A DNA stretch of 64,000 nucleotides, taken from Akkermansiaceae bacterium UBA5688. Lineage in GTDB: Bacteria; Verrucomicrobiota; Verrucomicrobiia; Verrucomicrobiales; Akkermansiaceae. Positions 9,074 to 18,444 of this stretch are shown here, in pieces; position 1 is the first letter of the stretch; every line of letters begins with the position of its first letter. The stretch is taken from NCBI GenBank assembly GCA_002420315.1, contig DIHU01000219.1:26947-90946 (forward strand). The letters are read 5' to 3'. Made by a program: the position numbers and the translations under genes. Under the pieces are notes generated by a model, which worked only from the letters and a program-made list of their open reading frames with translations, ran no database searches and had not been told where the DNA came from.

Positions 9074-10518
9074 GGTAAGTTAGGAAGATCGGTATTCTGG
9101 CCACCAAGGACTTCTTCGGCAGTATCAAAAAAAGGCACCCACGAACGATCCTCACCAAGGTCCATCATCAATGTCCCATCACGAGCTTCAATATGAATAT
9201 CCCGAAATAAACGATCTGGAGTATTTAAGGGCTGAAAGTCCATCAGCAGGTTCCTAGGAGCTATCCTCACCCTTTTTGCGTGAGATTGTGCCCTCTCGGG
9301 GCTTGAAACAATCCGCACCGTTGCCGCTGCCTCTCCCGCAGCCGTCGCAAACCCGTTTATCAGAATAGCGTCCTCTTCACCTATAGCCCTTACATCTTTA
9401 GCCACTACTCCTGCCGCCGTGGCAACAAAGCTTGCTACCCCACGGTTAAACCTCATTCCGCCTTCATCCCGCGGATCATTGATCATCACATTTTCAAAGT
9501 TAGTAATACTACTCCCTTTAAAGGTCGAAGGAGCTAGCAAGTAACCCTGCAGTCGATTCTTTGAAGTTAAATTGGACACTGAGAAGGGGGATTTCTGCTC
9601 CCGAAAAACCGAACTCAAATCAACCGGTTGATCTGGAAGGCTCACGTGTAAACCGACGGGAACCCCAGCTGCTATTTTCACGGCCGCCGACAACTCCAAA
9701 TTCAAGCCAAAGACCTTAAGCGAATGCTCCATGACCGCGAGCGAACGATCTTCCCACATCACGGGGATCGTCAACCCCACTTCTGAAATCTCTTCGGACA
9801 AACTAATTTCTCCACAGGAAATCTCTCCCTTCCGAGTGCTTCCCCAGAGCGGAATCTCTCCTTCAATCTGGTCTAGAGTGAGTGAAAGGCCGGAAACACG
9901 CTCTGAAAAAATTCTCACTTTCGCATTAGAAACAATAATCTCTCCCTCAAAATTCTCAATTGGCATCGGGATCACGTTTGGACGATCAACTTTGGATGGC
10001 ACATCGCTCGGGACTAATGGGGATTGTTCGGTTTTCTCATCTGCTGACTGACCTTCAGGATTTGAATGATATCTCTCATCTTGATCAGGCTGTCCTTGGA
10101 GCACTACCAACTTGGAAGAATTATCGGTGGGCATAGCAATAATTTCTCTCACGGTCTCAATCGCAACATTAACATCAAGCTGATTAACCTCGAGCCGATC
10201 CCAACGCCTCTTACCTTTCAGCAGAGAAAGCCACGACACATCGATACGAAGTTTCCCGACCGTAAACAGAGGGTTCTTCTGCCCTAAGTCAGCTGGAACA
10301 AAGACTTGGAGCTTGCTCACCGTCACTCCCATCCAGGGCGACCAAGTCACACTTTTCAATTGGCAAGGTAAGCCTGTTTTTCGCTCTATCTTTTTACAAA
10401 CAATTTCAGTTCCAATCGCCGTACAAAAAAACAGGTTTATACTCGCCCAGGCAAGTAGCGGAGCTATCCCCCACGTAGGCAATCGTAGTCCAAGAAATCT
10501 TTTGTTCAGCAGATTCAC
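9070..10518 (-). CDS. AsmA-like membrane-anchored envelope protein
   Basis: A protein of about 482 residues with one N-terminal membrane segment near residues 15-33. The rest is long beta-rich sequence with AsmA/DUF748-like phrases (GTEIVCKKIERKTG, LKSVTWSPWMGVTVSKLQ) followed by repeated short strands. AsmA-like proteins are periplasm-facing and take part in outer-membrane lipid homeostasis, which fits its operon with waaA; the assignment is by style and context rather than a diagnostic motif. A TTG start at 10536 is possible, but the GTG at 10518 is chosen because GGGAGGG, the strongest Shine-Dalgarno match noticed here, lies nine bases upstream. It follows the preceding gene closely and overlaps rsmD by four bases. 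Confidence 0.6.
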   Translation of the reverse strand: MNLLNKRFLGLRLPTWGIAPLLAWASINLFFCTAIGTEIVCKKIERKTGLPCQLKSVTWSPWMGVTVSKLQVFVPADLGQKNPLFTVGKLRIDVSWLSLLKGKRRWDRLEVNQLDVNVAIETVREIIAMPTDNSSKLVVLQGQPDQDERYHSNPEGQSADEKTEQSPLVPSDVPSKVDRPNVIPMPIENFEGEIIVSNAKVRIFSERVSGLSLTLDQIEGEIPLWGSTRKGEISCGEISLSEEISEVGLTIPVMWEDRSLAVMEHSLKVFGLNLELSAAVKIAAGVPVGLHVSLPDQPVDLSSVFREQKSPFSVSNLTSKNRLQGYLLAPSTFKGSSITNFENVMINDPRDEGGMRFNRGVASFVATAAGVVAKDVRAIGEEDAILINGFATAAGEAAATVRIVSSPERAQSHAKRVRIAPRNLLMDFQPLNTPDRLFRDIHIEARDGTLMMDLGEDRSWVPFFDTAEEVLGGQNTDLPNLP

Positions 10519-10527
10519 ACGACTGGA

Positions 10528-10534
10528 CCCTCCC
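10528..10534 (-). promoter_or_regulatory. Strong Shine-Dalgarno sequence before AsmA-like gene
   Basis: On the minus strand this reads GGGAGGG, nine bases before the GTG at 10518. Most genes in this window have no comparable motif, so this site decides the start of the AsmA-like gene in favour of 10518 over the TTG at 10536. Confidence 0.6.
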
Positions 10535-10539
10535 AATTC

Positions 10540-11250
10540 CTATTTGAGCGGAAAACGAATCACTCGACTGATATCTTCCAGCACAGTGTTATTTGCCGTA
10601 ACATCCTGGAGCCGATAAACGAGAAAACCAAATTTCCCGTCGGCAGCTTTTCCAAGAGCAAGATTCTCTTTAGTTTTCCCCAACGGCGTTTCCTCCTCAA
10701 ACCTCCACTCGACTCCCTTCCATTCTCCAAGAATGGTCTCCGCGCCTGCATCGATATCATCGATCCGCTTCATGACGCCGTTGGTCGAACGAAACACATC
10801 TTCTTTTTCATCATACCGGAGCAATGAAATCATTGCCCCTGTCCCCGACAATCTAAAGCTCCACTTACCCCGCCTCAGTTCAAGAAGAACTCCGACCTTC
10901 TCCAGAACCTTGAATTCCCGCTTACCCCAGAGATCTAAATATTCCTGATACTGAGCAGTTGTTAAATTGAGATTTTTGTGGAACGGAAGCGGAACCCCCG
11001 GCTTAGCATTTTTTGAGTATTCTTCATACCACTTGGGGTCGTTCTTCGCCCCCTCCTTGACCAGTTTTATATAATTCTGGATTTCCTCCGGCGGAGTCAC
11101 CACCACCCTTTCACCATCGTAAAGCTTGTTTGGCTCAAGAATGTTCGTGAACGTCTTGGGTGCTGTAGCCTGTGCAAAAGCCCCTGCTGGAAATAGCATA
11201 ACAAATGAAATGGCGAGAAAAGCATTTACCCGGCTAATGTATTGTTTCAT
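10540..11250 (-). CDS. Secreted protein of unknown function
   Basis: A 236-residue protein with a signal peptide (MKQYISRVNAFLAISF... cleaved after AFAQA). The mature part is mixed alpha/beta with no motif I recognise; it contains VVVTPPEEIQNYIKLVKEG, LELRRGKWSFRLSGTGAM and a C-terminal VLEDISRVIRFPLK. It is first in the operon that continues with the AsmA-like gene, rsmD and waaA, which suggests an envelope role. The context is the only functional hint. Confidence 0.7.
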   Translation of the reverse strand: MKQYISRVNAFLAISFVMLFPAGAFAQATAPKTFTNILEPNKLYDGERVVVTPPEEIQNYIKLVKEGAKNDPKWYEEYSKNAKPGVPLPFHKNLNLTTAQYQEYLDLWGKREFKVLEKVGVLLELRRGKWSFRLSGTGAMISLLRYDEKEDVFRSTNGVMKRIDDIDAGAETILGEWKGVEWRFEEETPLGKTKENLALGKAADGKFGFLVYRLQDVTANNTVLEDISRVIRFPLK

Positions 11251-11630
11251 ATTTCTTAATTATTTTCTCTCTTAATTAGTTTGTGCACTTGGACTCGTGA
11301 GACCAAACCATATAACTTCGCACAAGTAAACTCACACCTTAATGCACTATTTCCGACACCTGAAATAGAAATAAGCTCTACACTTTTCACAGAACCCAAA
11401 AGCGTTGGGAAATCGCTTCGAAAATGAAAAGCAGTAATTGAACAAGGGTATAAAAGCCATTTCGCAGGTTCCGCGTCCGAAATTAATAAGCCCCCTAGAC
11501 ATACCTCAAAAAAGAGCTGTATTTACTTTGTTCGCCATTGGGAAATACGAGACCTCTAGCAACATGGCGGTTCCGGCAACGGTCGTCTATTCTTCCAATT
11601 CGGTTTCTTGTAGATTCCTTCGTAAAAAGT
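11251..11630. other. Gene-free intergenic region, 380 bases
   Basis: No convincing coding sequence, RNA gene or repeat is seen. The short open frames here show no recognisable domain. The left end should hold the promoter of the minus-strand secreted protein; two copies of CTTAATTA lie just upstream of its start. The right end should hold the 3' untranslated part of the gene ending at 11631. Confidence 0.4.
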
Positions 11631-12746
11631 CTATTGAGATGATTCGCTCTCAGTAAGTCCCCGTGGATTATTAGGAAATGCCCACATTGTGGATTCCAGT
11701 CCCTCAATCAGCATTGAACGCATAGCCTTACTTCCCTCTAAGAATCTCGCCTTGATGATTGCGGCTTTTCGATACTCATCCGTTACAAGTGGAAAAGCTT
11801 TTAGGAACTCCCGCTCCAAAGAAGTCCCCTTTTTGACAAATCCATAAAGAGTGGTCTCCGATCCACGGAAGTTAAGTCGGAAACAATCATACTCCTTCTC
11901 ATCCGAAAATTCATAAGTATGGAAATTATCTCTGCTAGCATAAACCCTCAATTCTTTCAAATCCGTTGGGCGCGATTCAGCAAGTTCCTCTGGGCTCATT
12001 GGGAGATAACAAACATACGATTCCCAATCTACGAGCATTCCATCTGGCCGGTCTTCGATAAGAATGGGAATACCCTCTTCTTGTTCCTCAACCCTCACTT
12101 CTAGGGCTATGAACGGCTTATTCTCGAGAGAAATACTATGATACTTCTTCGTAGTTTTGAAGTCTAGGGGCTCAATTGGGTTACGCGCATAATAAGATTT
12201 CATCAGCGGAGTAACCCTTTCCCGATGCCTAACCCACTTAACCATCTCTTCAAGCGACTCAGCACTTAGAAAGCCAGTCAGAACCTTCTCCATTTTGTTA
12301 AAATGAGCTTCCGCGGCCTGGCGTTCATTCTCCCCCACGCCCCTAGGTCGATCCAGAGCACTAGCTACCGGTTGATTAGCAGCTTTTACGTCTATCAAAG
12401 CACTCCCGTCACCAATGTTGGTTTGAAAAATCACCCAGCCCAAAACACCAAATAAGCCAACTCCCAACAACACGAACCAACCCATCGGAACTAAGTCATC
12501 ATCGGACTTATTATCAAACTCCAACCACTCTGTTTCCGGATCGAATAACTTTTCCTTAACAGGATCTTCCTCAGAAGAATTCTCTTGAGGAGTCGATTCC
12601 ATTACTGGAGCCATAAGAACCTCGGGGATCACCCCCTTTTTCTTCGTTAACTCCACCCTCTCCACGTCTAAACGAACAACCTTCGTAGGCACCTCATCGA
12701 CAACCCTGATCTGATCTTTCCTGCTTTCCTTCGACCCTTCTGCCAT
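11631..12746 (-). CDS. Single-pass membrane protein of unknown function
   Basis: A 371-residue protein with a charged cytoplasmic N-terminus of about 87 residues, one membrane helix at roughly 88-107 (MGWFVLLGVGLFGVLGWVIF) and an outside domain of about 260 residues. That domain begins with a helical stretch (RHRERVTPLMKSYYARN) and continues with strands such as GMLVDWESYVCYL. I recall similar proteins as a lineage-restricted verrucomicrobial family, but I know no function for it. It is transcribed divergently from the glycosyltransferase at 12775, with the two starts under 30 bases apart. Confidence 0.7.
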   Translation of the reverse strand: MAEGSKESRKDQIRVVDEVPTKVVRLDVERVELTKKKGVIPEVLMAPVMESTPQENSSEEDPVKEKLFDPETEWLEFDNKSDDDLVPMGWFVLLGVGLFGVLGWVIFQTNIGDGSALIDVKAANQPVASALDRPRGVGENERQAAEAHFNKMEKVLTGFLSAESLEEMVKWVRHRERVTPLMKSYYARNPIEPLDFKTTKKYHSISLENKPFIALEVRVEEQEEGIPILIEDRPDGMLVDWESYVCYLPMSPEELAESRPTDLKELRVYASRDNFHTYEFSDEKEYDCFRLNFRGSETTLYGFVKKGTSLEREFLKAFPLVTDEYRKAAIIKARFLEGSKAMRSMLIEGLESTMWAFPNNPRGLTESESSQ

Positions 12747-12774
12747 CGTTCAGTTTTAGAATGACCTCAAATGA

Positions 12775-13917
12775 GTGTCGACGCAACTCCGGATCCCCTC
12801 TAGATCTCATTTAACAATTGAACGCGTGAAGCCCAAAATTCTAATTCTCTCAGCAAGCTTTGGCGATGGGCACAATAGCGCGGCCCGTCACCTCGCCCAA
12901 GCACTGGAGGAAAAAGCGGAAACCTTAGTCGCCGATCCATGCCACATCGGCAATCCGAGAATTAACGCATTCTTGTGTAAAGCATACCGGGAAATCACTA
13001 CTTACACCCCTAAAATTTGGGCTTGGATGTATCGATCCACCGACCGCCAAGACTTCTCCAAGCCCCTACCCTTTCTTACCAAGACTGAGGACGCCGTTGC
13101 GAACTTGCTTAACAGATTCGAGCCAGATTTGGTTGTTAATACCTACCCGCTCTACCCTTACATGGTTGACCGACAATTTTCGATAGGGCGCCGCGTTCCC
13201 ATTATTACGATTGTGACCGACTCTATCGAAATCAATGCCGCCTGGACCCGCTCTCCCAGTGACTACTTTCTCATCACTGACGATCACACCCGCGAAGAGC
13301 TGATCACCAGTAATCTCCCCAAAGAGAAAATGAATATCACCGGCTTTCCAGTGAGCCCTCGCTTTGAGAGCCTCGAAAAAGTTGCGCCGAATGACCCCCT
13401 AAATCCCTTCCGCATTCTCTTCTTTCCCACTGCCCGCTCTCCGCACGTCACTGACATCATAAAGGCCGCTCTCAGTCACGAAAACCACATCACGGTCATT
13501 CTAGGACGAAACGTTCGCCGACTTTACCGTAAGCTCCAGCCTCTCAAAAAATCCTTTCCTGGACGAATCCATATCAAAGGATGGACTCGCAAGGTCCCCG
13601 AGCTACTCTCCTCGCATCACCTCGTTATTGGCAAAGCCGGAGGTGCAACAGTGCACGAGGCCATTGCCGCACAGTGCCCCATGCTAGTCCACCAAATCGT
13701 GCCCGGACAGGAGGAAGGGAACATCGAACTTCTTAATCGTTTTCAAACCGGATCTCTTGCTACTTCAGCAAAGACTATTCGCGAATCCATCTCCAACCTT
13801 CTCGCCGACGATGCCACACTCTGGCGCGAGCAGAAAAAACGACTCGCCCAACATGCTCGCCCCTCTGCCGCACGCGAGGCAGCCAAATTCATCTTATCCA
13901 AAGTCAAACCCTCATGA
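12775..13917 (+). CDS. Glycosyltransferase of the MGDG synthase/UgtP type (GT28)
   Basis: A 380-residue GT-B enzyme. The N-terminal domain has SFGDGHNSAAR near residues 28-38, the hallmark of monogalactosyl-/processive glucosyl-diacylglycerol synthases. The C-terminal domain has VIGKAGGATVHEAIAAQCP, the nucleotide-sugar-binding region shared with MurG and UgtP, and PGQEEGN. It probably transfers a sugar from UDP-sugar to diacylglycerol or another lipid at the inner membrane; donor and acceptor are not shown. The start is GTG at 12775; another GTG at 12826, just before KPKILIL, would also make a complete enzyme. It overlaps the next gene by four bases. Confidence 0.82.
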   Translation: MSTQLRIPSRSHLTIERVKPKILILSASFGDGHNSAARHLAQALEEKAETLVADPCHIGNPRINAFLCKAYREITTYTPKIWAWMYRSTDRQDFSKPLPFLTKTEDAVANLLNRFEPDLVVNTYPLYPYMVDRQFSIGRRVPIITIVTDSIEINAAWTRSPSDYFLITDDHTREELITSNLPKEKMNITGFPVSPRFESLEKVAPNDPLNPFRILFFPTARSPHVTDIIKAALSHENHITVILGRNVRRLYRKLQPLKKSFPGRIHIKGWTRKVPELLSSHHLVIGKAGGATVHEAIAAQCPMLVHQIVPGQEEGNIELLNRFQTGSLATSAKTIRESISNLLADDATLWREQKKRLAQHARPSAAREAAKFILSKVKPS

Positions 13918-14516
13918 CCTTCCTTTTCGACATCGGAAACGTTCTCCTAAAACTCCACTTCCAAAGATTCCACCTTGCTATTCTAGGTTCTGAAAACGCT
14001 CCCCTACCTGCCGATCTAGCCGATCTCAAAGACCCCTACGAAACTGGAAAACTCTCAGATCAAGAATTTGTAGAGCAATCACTCGACATTCTCAATCACC
14101 CTCTCACCTCAGACGAATTCGTGGCAGCTTGGGAAAACATCTTCTCACCCAATCTCCCGATGTGGGAAGTCGTCCACACTCTGAAGAAGCAAGGCCATCG
14201 CCTCATTCTTTTCTCAAACACCAACTCAATCCACGCCCGCTCATTTCTCAAAACCTATCAGGATTTTAATCTCTTCGATCACCACCACTTTTCACAGGAA
14301 GTTGGAACCATCAAGCCTCTCCCCGAGTTCTATCAATCTGCCATCGAAAATTACAACCTCGTCCCTGGCGAAACCCTCTACCTCGATGACCTCCCCGAAA
14401 ATATTACAACTGGAAAAAAGTTCGGTTTCTCCTCGTGGCAATACGACCTAAATGATCACCAAGCATGCGTCGCCTGGCTCTATACCCAAGGGATAACCCT
14501 TGCAAAATCTTCCTAA
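13914..14516 (+). CDS. HAD-superfamily hydrolase, YihX-like
   Basis: A 200-residue HAD phosphatase. Motif I is FDIGNVLL with nucleophile Asp6 and Gly in place of the usual second Asp; the YihX/alpha-D-glucose-1-phosphate phosphatase group shares the D-x-G-N form. Motif II is ILFSNTNSIH, the motif III lysine lies in GTIKPLPEF, and motif IV is LYLDDLPEN. Length matches YihX. It overlaps the glycosyltransferase gene by ATGA, so the two are translationally coupled. A sugar-phosphate substrate is plausible but not shown. Confidence 0.82.
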   Translation: MTFLFDIGNVLLKLHFQRFHLAILGSENAPLPADLADLKDPYETGKLSDQEFVEQSLDILNHPLTSDEFVAAWENIFSPNLPMWEVVHTLKKQGHRLILFSNTNSIHARSFLKTYQDFNLFDHHHFSQEVGTIKPLPEFYQSAIENYNLVPGETLYLDDLPENITTGKKFGFSSWQYDLNDHQACVAWLYTQGITLAKSS

Positions 14517-14659
14517 AGCTTATCCCTCGCAAGTCTAGCCATTTAGACTAACCTCCGCCCTTAGCGCTAATCTTTCTCCTACCAACCTTGAGAACTCACG
14601 TCGCCGCCAAGCTAGCTGCCTTATTCCTCATTAGGTTGTAAACCTTAAAGACAGCCGGC

Positions 14660-15637
14660 TTACTTCGTAAACGCGGCTTCGCGTTTCTCGTCGATACGAG
14701 CTGGCCCCAACTTCTTCCAATCGCTTGGATTTGGGAGTTCAAGCCGCTTCATGTTCTTGCCATAGCTATCAAGATTATCATTAAGATCATCTTCGGTCAG
14801 CGGCTTAGATTTTACGCCACCTTCCGGAACTTCAATCCCGGCAGACCAGATCAAAGCGTTAAGAACAACGGTGCGGAATCCATCCAACGCCCAAACGTGA
14901 TGGTAGTGTCCACCGGTAAAACCAACCCCTCGACCACCATTCGGGCGCTCGTATCCCCACATGAGCGCATGCTCTTTGTCTAAACCATCAACCCCATGCT
15001 GATTCCAAAGGTTGATGTATCGATACATATTCTCACGAGTCGGCGTTGCCGTCACCAAATCGAGCACCTTATCGCGTTCATTTATGAAACGCATATTGTA
15101 GTAAAACTCATCAAGACAAGTCACCGTTTCCGGCACGCCATTCCCGATTTCATGATCTTGTTTGACCTTCATGTCTGCAACCCAGTGAGGATTGACTGAC
15201 CACTCGGACTCCATTGCACCACCAATCCAGGGCTGGAAATACTTCTTCCCCATCTGTGGATTTGGGTGAACGGCATAGTGCATAAAGACCATTCCGACGC
15301 CCTTCTTTGCCAGAGAATCGAGATACTCCCACTCACCCGCGATACCACTCACACTATCGGCAAAGATGAAAATGGAATCCGCATCATCAAGAACCGACTT
15401 ATCCTTAGGCCAATCTTTCCCTACAACGACCGCCTCCACATTGAGTCCGCTCTCATCATTTAGTGCCTTTGCAAGTAGCATGCAACCAGCCCTGAATTCA
15501 TGCTCTCCTGATGCGTGGCTGCGGCTACCCGCAATCAATACAATCTTTTTTTTCGTCACTACCTCTTTCTTGGCGGACAAAAACAACGGGCTGCCGAACG
15601 CCAGTAAGATTGGGATAATAAGGGTGAGGCCTCGCAT
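14660..15637 (-). CDS. Secreted ThuA-domain protein
   Basis: A 325-residue protein with a signal peptide (about residues 1-22, ending FLSA) and a ThuA/GATase-like domain. VLIAGSRSHASGEHEF opens the domain and a central GVGMVFMHYAVHP follows. In the verrucomicrobial and planctomycetal subfamily such proteins are exported and often occur beside sulfatases and sugar oxidoreductases; the biochemical role is unknown. The family name comes from a trehalose-utilisation locus in rhizobia and should not be taken as the function here. It lies 69 bases downstream of the sulfatase on the same strand. Confidence 0.85.
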   Translation of the reverse strand: MRGLTLIIPILLAFGSPLFLSAKKEVVTKKKIVLIAGSRSHASGEHEFRAGCMLLAKALNDESGLNVEAVVVGKDWPKDKSVLDDADSIFIFADSVSGIAGEWEYLDSLAKKGVGMVFMHYAVHPNPQMGKKYFQPWIGGAMESEWSVNPHWVADMKVKQDHEIGNGVPETVTCLDEFYYNMRFINERDKVLDLVTATPTRENMYRYINLWNQHGVDGLDKEHALMWGYERPNGGRGVGFTGGHYHHVWALDGFRTVVLNALIWSAGIEVPEGGVKSKPLTEDDLNDNLDSYGKNMKRLELPNPSDWKKLGPARIDEKREAAFTK

Positions 15638-15706
15638 AGATTCTTAATCTAATTACGAAGGGGTTTGCCTTTCCCTTCCAGAAAGAAATACATGGAAAAA
15701 ATGTCG

Positions 15707-17119
15707 CTAATTTAAGGCCTTATACTCTCCAAACTCAAGCTCGTCACCATGAAGTTTTGCCTCTAATTTAAGCGCTTTAAAGAGCCTTCTAGCAACCTCT
15801 TTACCCTCACCTTGTTGGAGCAAATCCACTTTCTCCTGAGGATCTTTTTTAAGGTCATAAAGGCGGGCAATTCCGCCACCCGGGTAGAGAATCAGCTTAT
15901 AGCCTTCTTTGGTAAGCGCACGCTGAGCATCCTTAAGATATGCTGAATAGATCTGATCCCGACCACTCGACTCGCCTCTAAGAATGGGGATGTAGCTTTG
16001 ATATTGAATATGCTCTGGAATCTCAACCCCTGCAACTTCAAGCGCAGTTGGAACCGAGTCTTGAATGTAAATCGGAGCCGAGATCCTCTTTCCTGCCTCA
16101 ACTTCCGGCCCCACAACGACGTAAGGAACCCTGATACTGTGATCATACATGTTCTGTTTCCCTAGAAGACCGTGATGACCACAACCGAGCCCATGATCAG
16201 CAGTGAAAACAATATAGGTATTCTTAGTTTGATTATTTTTTTCCAGAGTATCCAGAACGCGCCCAATTTGGGTATCCATGTGGGTTATTAAGGCGAAGTA
16301 CTCACGCCGGGCCACTTGAACCGAATACTTGGTCCTCGGCATTGGCGCGAGCTTCTCATCACGAAGACTATGCGGAGCCTTCATCACTTTGCGGTGAGGA
16401 TAGGCATCAAGATAATTATCAGGCACCTTCACATCAGAAACCGGATACATGTCGAGATACTGTTGCGGAGACTGTCGAGGATCGTGCGGAGCATTAAAAG
16501 CCAAGTAGAAGAAAAATGGCTTGTCGTCTTTTTTAGCCATATTGAGATATCTCACCGCCGTGTCAGCCTCCACTTCCGACCAATGTTTCCCACCTTTCCA
16601 GAATCCGTTGTTGGACTTGTCAGTAGGATTCCAAGTATCTTTTTCCCCTTCAAGAGGACGATTGTATCCCGTTTTCACTTGATTAGGCATACCAGGACGA
16701 ACATCTCCGACATGGTCAAAAAGAGCCTCTGCTTTCATCCGAACATGCCATTTTCCAGTCATGTAGGTAGTGTAACCAGCATCGCTCATTAATTGCGGCC
16801 AGAGACGGCGCTTACCCATCGTTTTCTCTTCTTCCTGTGCATACCAAAGATGCCGTCCCGTCATCATCATATTCCGGCTGGCCACACAAATTGCGCCATT
16901 CCAGCCACCAGAATTATAGGCGTGAGTGAACTGAGTCCCCGAACTAAACAACTTATCCAAATTAGGGGTCTTGACTCCGGTCATACCAAGAGACCCAATC
17001 GCCTCATAGGTCATATCGTCAGCAAAAATGAATAGAACATTCGGCTTCTCGGACGCCGACACGATGGAGATTAGAGCAAGAAACGGGGCAAAAACACGCA
17101 TTGAGGGGAGACTACGCAT
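15707..17119 (-). CDS. Secreted sulfatase (formylglycine-dependent, S1 family)
   Basis: An arylsulfatase-type enzyme with a signal peptide ending near SIVSA. PNVLFIFADD supplies the metal-binding Asp pair (34-35). The modification site reads CVASR, with Cys78 expected to become formylglycine; Ala replaces the more usual Pro. TGKWH and FTADHGLGCGHHG provide further active-site residues. It probably removes sulfate from a sulfated glycan. The frame allows a GTG start at 17140, an ATG at 17119 and an ATG at 17101; the last two both give good signal peptides. No formylglycine-generating enzyme is in the window. Same strand as the ThuA gene, divergent from the LpxL-type gene. Confidence 0.9.
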   Translation of the reverse strand: MRSLPSMRVFAPFLALISIVSASEKPNVLFIFADDMTYEAIGSLGMTGVKTPNLDKLFSSGTQFTHAYNSGGWNGAICVASRNMMMTGRHLWYAQEEEKTMGKRRLWPQLMSDAGYTTYMTGKWHVRMKAEALFDHVGDVRPGMPNQVKTGYNRPLEGEKDTWNPTDKSNNGFWKGGKHWSEVEADTAVRYLNMAKKDDKPFFFYLAFNAPHDPRQSPQQYLDMYPVSDVKVPDNYLDAYPHRKVMKAPHSLRDEKLAPMPRTKYSVQVARREYFALITHMDTQIGRVLDTLEKNNQTKNTYIVFTADHGLGCGHHGLLGKQNMYDHSIRVPYVVVGPEVEAGKRISAPIYIQDSVPTALEVAGVEIPEHIQYQSYIPILRGESSGRDQIYSAYLKDAQRALTKEGYKLILYPGGGIARLYDLKKDPQEKVDLLQQGEGKEVARRLFKALKLEAKLHGDELEFGEYKALN

Positions 17120-17195
17120 AAAATCGGAACGTTTTGACACTTAACATTCACTTTTTTCGCTGGTAACACCCTCCCCCAGCAACCGCAGGCATACG

Positions 17196-18356
17196 ATGAG
17201 TCGTTCCACCACCACCACCCTCAGTCATCGGCTTGAATACTGCGCCTATCGCATTTTTGAGTGGATACTCAAGATGTTGTCTGTGGAAACCGTCTTCAAA
17301 CTTGGTGAATTCGTAGGGCGGATTGTGTATCGCTGCAGCTCAACTCGAAGGTATCAAGTGAACAGAAACCTTCGCCTCGCATTTGGCGACGAAAAATCGA
17401 CATCCGAAACCTCACAACTTACTGCAGAAGTTTTCGAACGCACCGGGGCCAACTTCCTTACTTCGCTCAAAATCCCTTTTTTAAGTGATGACGAAATCTT
17501 AGCTAGACTACAATTTGAAGGGCTCGACGATTTCTACACTACCACGCGCAAGGGCGGTATTGTCATGGTCTCTCCGCACATGGGAAACTGGGAACTTCTT
17601 GCCCAAGCCGTCTTCCTAGTCGATGGGGATTTTAGGGCTGGAACACACTATCGCCCCCTCAACAATTCTCTGATCAATGCCGTCGTCGAACGCCGCAGAA
17701 AGCGACGAGGGCTTGAACTCTTCGCAAAAAGATCATCGACCCATCGCCTCTCGAGCTTTGTGAGGGAAGGAGGAGCTATGGGAATTCTAGCAGACCAACG
17801 AGTTGGTGACCGTGGAGCCGCCTGCCTGTTTTTTGGTCGCCCTACTACCTGTTCACCACTCCCCCATCTAATTGCAAAACGAGGTAAAGGTCTCCTCACG
17901 AGTCTCTCATGCGAGACCGTCGGAATCGCACATTGGAAGATCTCCTTCCGTCTTATTCCAACGATCTCCGCTCAAGCGTGCGCAGATAGTATCGAGCAAG
18001 ACTGGCGACGATCACCTGTTGATGTTTTTTGGTTCGAAAACCGCTGGCGCCTCCAAGGGAACGATCCGCTTGCCTTCCTCAACAAGTATAAAGACGACCT
18101 CGAAATACCCCGTCCACTTCGGGCCGTGAACCTCGCTCGAGAAGAAAAAAAACTTCCTTACCCTAATCGATTGATCACCCAAGAGCATCACGAAGTAGAC
18201 TTTAAGCAGAGTGACCACGCACTTCGCGAAAAACTCCACGAAATCTCAGATCATGGAGAAACTCCAGTTGATGTTTTCCTTGCGCCACATTCTCAATTGG
18301 GTCGAGTCAAAAAACTCTCCGGGAAAACCATGACCCTTGCCGCCGAAAGGAACTAG
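17196..18356 (+). CDS. Lysophospholipid/lipid A acyltransferase, LpxL (HtrB) family, with C-terminal extension
   Basis: A 386-residue protein. Residues 1 to about 305 match the LpxL/LpxM lipid A late acyltransferase family: the HX4E catalytic motif is HMGNWE at 128-133, followed by FRAGTHYRPLNN, GAMGILADQRVGDRG and SFRLIPT. It should add a secondary acyl chain to Kdo2-lipid A at the inner membrane. The last 75 or so residues (from NLAREEKK) lie beyond the usual end of the family, are charged, and are not recognised. WaaA, MsbA and KdsD are encoded nearby. It is divergent from the sulfatase gene. Confidence 0.88.
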   Translation: MSRSTTTTLSHRLEYCAYRIFEWILKMLSVETVFKLGEFVGRIVYRCSSTRRYQVNRNLRLAFGDEKSTSETSQLTAEVFERTGANFLTSLKIPFLSDDEILARLQFEGLDDFYTTTRKGGIVMVSPHMGNWELLAQAVFLVDGDFRAGTHYRPLNNSLINAVVERRRKRRGLELFAKRSSTHRLSSFVREGGAMGILADQRVGDRGAACLFFGRPTTCSPLPHLIAKRGKGLLTSLSCETVGIAHWKISFRLIPTISAQACADSIEQDWRRSPVDVFWFENRWRLQGNDPLAFLNKYKDDLEIPRPLRAVNLAREEKKLPYPNRLITQEHHEVDFKQSDHALREKLHEISDHGETPVDVFLAPHSQLGRVKKLSGKTMTLAAERN

Positions 18357-18444
18357 TCTCCAGAGATTTCCCCTAATGAAAATAAAACTCTGCGGCGTCA
18401 GGGCCAACCGTAGAAAAGCGCTTCATTCATGAAGTACTGGAAAG

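Noticed and set aside
11438..11707. Overlapping short frames on both strands in the 380-base gap
   Set aside because: They resemble no family known to me and one runs into the confirmed gene on the same strand in a different frame.
18421..18434. CTTCATTCATGAAG dyad after the acyltransferase gene
   Set aside because: Only six pairs with a two-base centre and no T-run; too weak for a terminator or operator claim.
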